This document shows, in pieces, positions 7,269 to 8,634 of a stretch of 8,634 nucleotides of DNA. The position numbers and the translations under genes are program-made. Source of the DNA: Verrucomicrobia bacterium UBA6775 (lineage in GTDB: Bacteria > Verrucomicrobiota > Verrucomicrobiia > Limisphaerales > UBA1096); NCBI GenBank assembly GCA_002453165.1, contig DKGH01000171.1, positions 1-8,634 of the forward strand, read 5' to 3'. Under the pieces are notes generated by a model. The model was given only the letters and a program-made list of their open reading frames with translations, searched no databases and was not told the DNA's origin. Numbering within the stretch: the stretch's first letter is position 1; each line of letters opens with the position of its first letter.

Positions 7269-8225
7269 CTAGTCATTCGACTTCCGCAACGCCTCGTATG
7301 CTTCGACTATGCGCTGCACGAGCGGATGCCGCACCACGTCCCTCCGCTCGAACTCACAAAGCGCGATGCCATCGACTCTGGCTAGCGCGCGCTTGGCCTC
7401 GATCAGGCCGGAGCGCTTGCTCGACGGCAGATCAATCTGCGTGGGGTCGCCGGTGATCACCGCCTTGGAGTTAAAGCCAAGCCGTGTAAGAAACATTAGC
7501 ATCTGCTCCGCCGTCGCGTTTTGCGCCTCGTCCAAAATAATAAAGGCGTTGTTGAGCGTGCGGCCGCGCATATAAGCCAGTGGCGCAATCTCCACGATGC
7601 CGCGATCCATCAGCTTTTGCACCTCCTCCATCGGCAGCAGATCCTGCAGCGCGTCGTGCAGCGGCCGCAGATACGGCGCCAGTTTTTCGTACAGGTCACC
7701 CGGCAGAAAACCAAGCGCCTCGCCGGCCTCGACCGCCGGCCGCGTCAGGATGATGCGCGACACCTTCTCCTCCTTCAACGCCATCACGGCCAGCGTCATT
7801 GCGAGAAACGTCTTGCCGGTTCCGGCCGGCCCCATGCCGAACGTGACATCATGTTTCAGGATCGCGTCGACATACCGCTTTTGGCCAAGCGTCTTGGGGT
7901 TGACCGGTGCCTTGCGGGAGGACGTCTGCAGAGTGATCGTGTACAGACCGTCGAGCGCGTCCGGCCCCTCTGTCGCGACGGTATTGAGCGCATAGGCAAA
8001 GTCGCGATTGCGAATCGTCACCCCAGCCTTGAGCGCGCTCTCAAGCGATTGAAACAAACTCGCGGCAATCGCAACGTTTTCCTCCTCACCCTCGAGCTTG
8101 ATCCAGCCATCGCGGCAGGTCGCCCTGACACCAAGTCGATCATTCAGCGCCTGAAGATTTTTGGCTTCGTTGTTGAAAAGCTGCTGGGCTATCCGCGCGT
8201 TGTCGTAATGCAGCGTGGACGTCAT
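7269..8225 (-). CDS. phoH: PhoH-like ATPase
   Basis: The product is 318 residues, a normal PhoH/YbeZ size. The N-terminal part (about 1-85) is a small KH-like region containing 'RLGVRATCRDGWIKLEG'. The P-loop NTPase core has Walker A GPAGTGKT (132-139, Lys138), the family stretch 'TRPAVEAGEALGFLPGDL', Walker B FIILDEAQ (Asp232-Glu233) and 'AVITGDPTQIDLP'. PhoH/YbeZ proteins are cytoplasmic ATPases linked to RNA metabolism and work with YbeY, encoded next. ATG 8225 is preferred over the in-frame TTG 8303, because that TTG is part of a near-perfect -35 box and lies upstream of the likely transcription start. No good Shine-Dalgarno site precedes 8225. One repeat variant (7880-7891) encodes Leu-Gly-Gln (113-115). 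Confidence 0.96.
   Translation of the reverse strand: MTSTLHYDNARIAQQLFNNEAKNLQALNDRLGVRATCRDGWIKLEGEEENVAIAASLFQSLESALKAGVTIRNRDFAYALNTVATEGPDALDGLYTITLQTSSRKAPVNPKTLGQKRYVDAILKHDVTFGMGPAGTGKTFLAMTLAVMALKEEKVSRIILTRPAVEAGEALGFLPGDLYEKLAPYLRPLHDALQDLLPMEEVQKLMDRGIVEIAPLAYMRGRTLNNAFIILDEAQNATAEQMLMFLTRLGFNSKAVITGDPTQIDLPSSKRSGLIEAKRALARVDGIALCEFERRDVVRHPLVQRIVEAYEALRKSND
7880..7891 (-). repeat. CGCTTGGCCAAG repeat variant in phoH
   Basis: One mismatch from the consensus (CGCTTGGCCAAA on the minus strand), read as Leu-Gly-Gln (PhoH 113-115) and oriented with transcription. Confidence 0.7.
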
Positions 8226-8265
8226 CAGTATTTGTGAAACAGGAACGAATCGCTCATGCGCGGCC

Positions 8266-8294
8266 AATGTATCCCCCGGACGAAACCGTGTCAA
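8266..8294 (-). promoter_or_regulatory. Sigma-70 promoter of the phoH-ybeY-DUF502-recO-WD40 run
   Basis: On the minus strand, TTGACA (8294-8289, perfect consensus) is followed by exactly 17 bases and TACATT (8271-8266, four of six). Transcription would start near 8259, leaving a leader of about 35 bases before ATG 8225. It lies in the 79-base gap after the upstream gene stop and is the best promoter in the window. Confidence 0.7.
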
Positions 8295-8304
8295 AACGGC
8301 CAAC

Positions 8305-8634
8305 TCACTCCTTGAGTTTCACCCGGTAGTATTGGCGCGGGTAAAGTGCCTTGCGGCGATCGGCGAATACTTTTTCCGTGCCGGTTCCCTTGATCTTGGT
8401 GAAGGTTGTCCACGATTGAAAATTGGCCGTTGATTGAACTTCATAATCCTGTCCCTTGACGGTTTTGAATCGTAGGCTGAAGGGAAACTTTGGATTCTCG
8501 ATTACGAGCTTTGGCACTACTGGCTCGACCGGTTTCGTGGGCTTGCTCTTCGAGTTCCCTGAGTTCGTGAGTTCAGCCCCATCCGGATCACCCAACTCTG
8601 CCCCATTCCTAGCCCCATCCCCGTCCGAATCCTT
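8305..8634 (-). CDS. C-terminal part of a probable secreted/surface protein (5' end off the window)
   Basis: The minus-strand frame is open from the right edge to TGA at 8307-8305, giving 109 visible residues. It begins with an Asp/Gly-rich stretch, 'KDSDGDGARNGAELGDPDG', of the thrombospondin type 3 / calcium-binding 'DxDGDG..N..E' kind. A Ser/Lys/Pro linker (TNSGNSKSKPTKPVEPVVPK) follows, then a small beta domain: 'FSLRFKTVKGQDYEVQST', 'NFQSWTTFTKIKGTG' and 'RQYYRVKL'. Verrucomicrobial extracellular proteins often end with such a 'VQsS.nL..W....' domain finishing in 'fyRv', probably a surface or sorting-associated module. A TTG at 8595 could be called as a start, but the frame and motif continue upstream of it, so it is internal. 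No terminator was seen between this stop and the phoH promoter. Confidence 0.75.
   Translation of the reverse strand, partial: KDSDGDGARNGAELGDPDGAELTNSGNSKSKPTKPVEPVVPKLVIENPKFPFSLRFKTVKGQDYEVQSTANFQSWTTFTKIKGTGTEKVFADRRKALYPRQYYRVKLKE

Overview
The window is a GC-rich bacterial chromosome segment, most likely from the Verrucomicrobiota or a close PVC relative. The evidence is a planctomycete-type cytochrome c domain fused to a WD40 propeller, a right-edge secreted-protein tail with an aspartate-rich 'DSDGDG...NGAELGDPDG' stretch and a 'YEVQST.NFQSW' C-terminal domain, and a tiny 'PW...W..GIPGM' lipoprotein. All of these are familiar from verrucomicrobial genomes. No tRNA, rRNA, CRISPR array, transposase or phage gene was seen. 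No stretch over about 160 bases lacks a gene.

Left part, plus strand: the C-terminal end of a probable cyclic-nucleotide-binding-domain protein (to 155), then a promoter and a two-gene unit. That unit encodes a membrane-anchored coiled-coil protein (252-1031) and a 56-residue lipoprotein (1041-1211), and is closed by a strong intrinsic terminator (1234-1260). Next comes clpB (1368-3971), the protein disaggregase, whose leader can fold into a tight hairpin just before the start codon. clpB ends at a CCCTCTCCC-type hairpin (3990-4015).

Right part, minus strand: a tightly packed five-gene run read from 8225 down to 3975, in the order phoH, ybeY, DUF502 membrane protein, recO, then the cytochrome c/WD40 protein. 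Spacing is 23 nt, a 4-nt overlap, an 8-nt overlap and 43 nt. A near-consensus promoter (8266-8294) sits upstream of phoH. The phoH-ybeY pairing is widespread in bacteria and links the run to RNA and ribosome maintenance. RecO adds recombinational repair, while the secreted WD40 protein at the end has no obvious functional link. At the right edge lies the C-terminal end of another minus-strand gene for a large secreted or surface protein.

The most striking signal is a short interspersed repeat that gene calling does not explain: the 12-mer CGCTTGGCCAAG, built on the palindrome CTTGGCCAAG. It occurs eight times exactly and at least three more times with one mismatch. Random expectation is about 0.001 exact copies. 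Copies lie both inside genes, read mostly as Arg-Leu-Ala-Lys or Leu-Gly-Gln, and in the short gaps between genes. Every asymmetric copy points in the direction of transcription of its own operon. I do not recognise it as a named element; it resembles highly iterated palindromes such as cyanobacterial HIP1, or DNA-uptake-type words.
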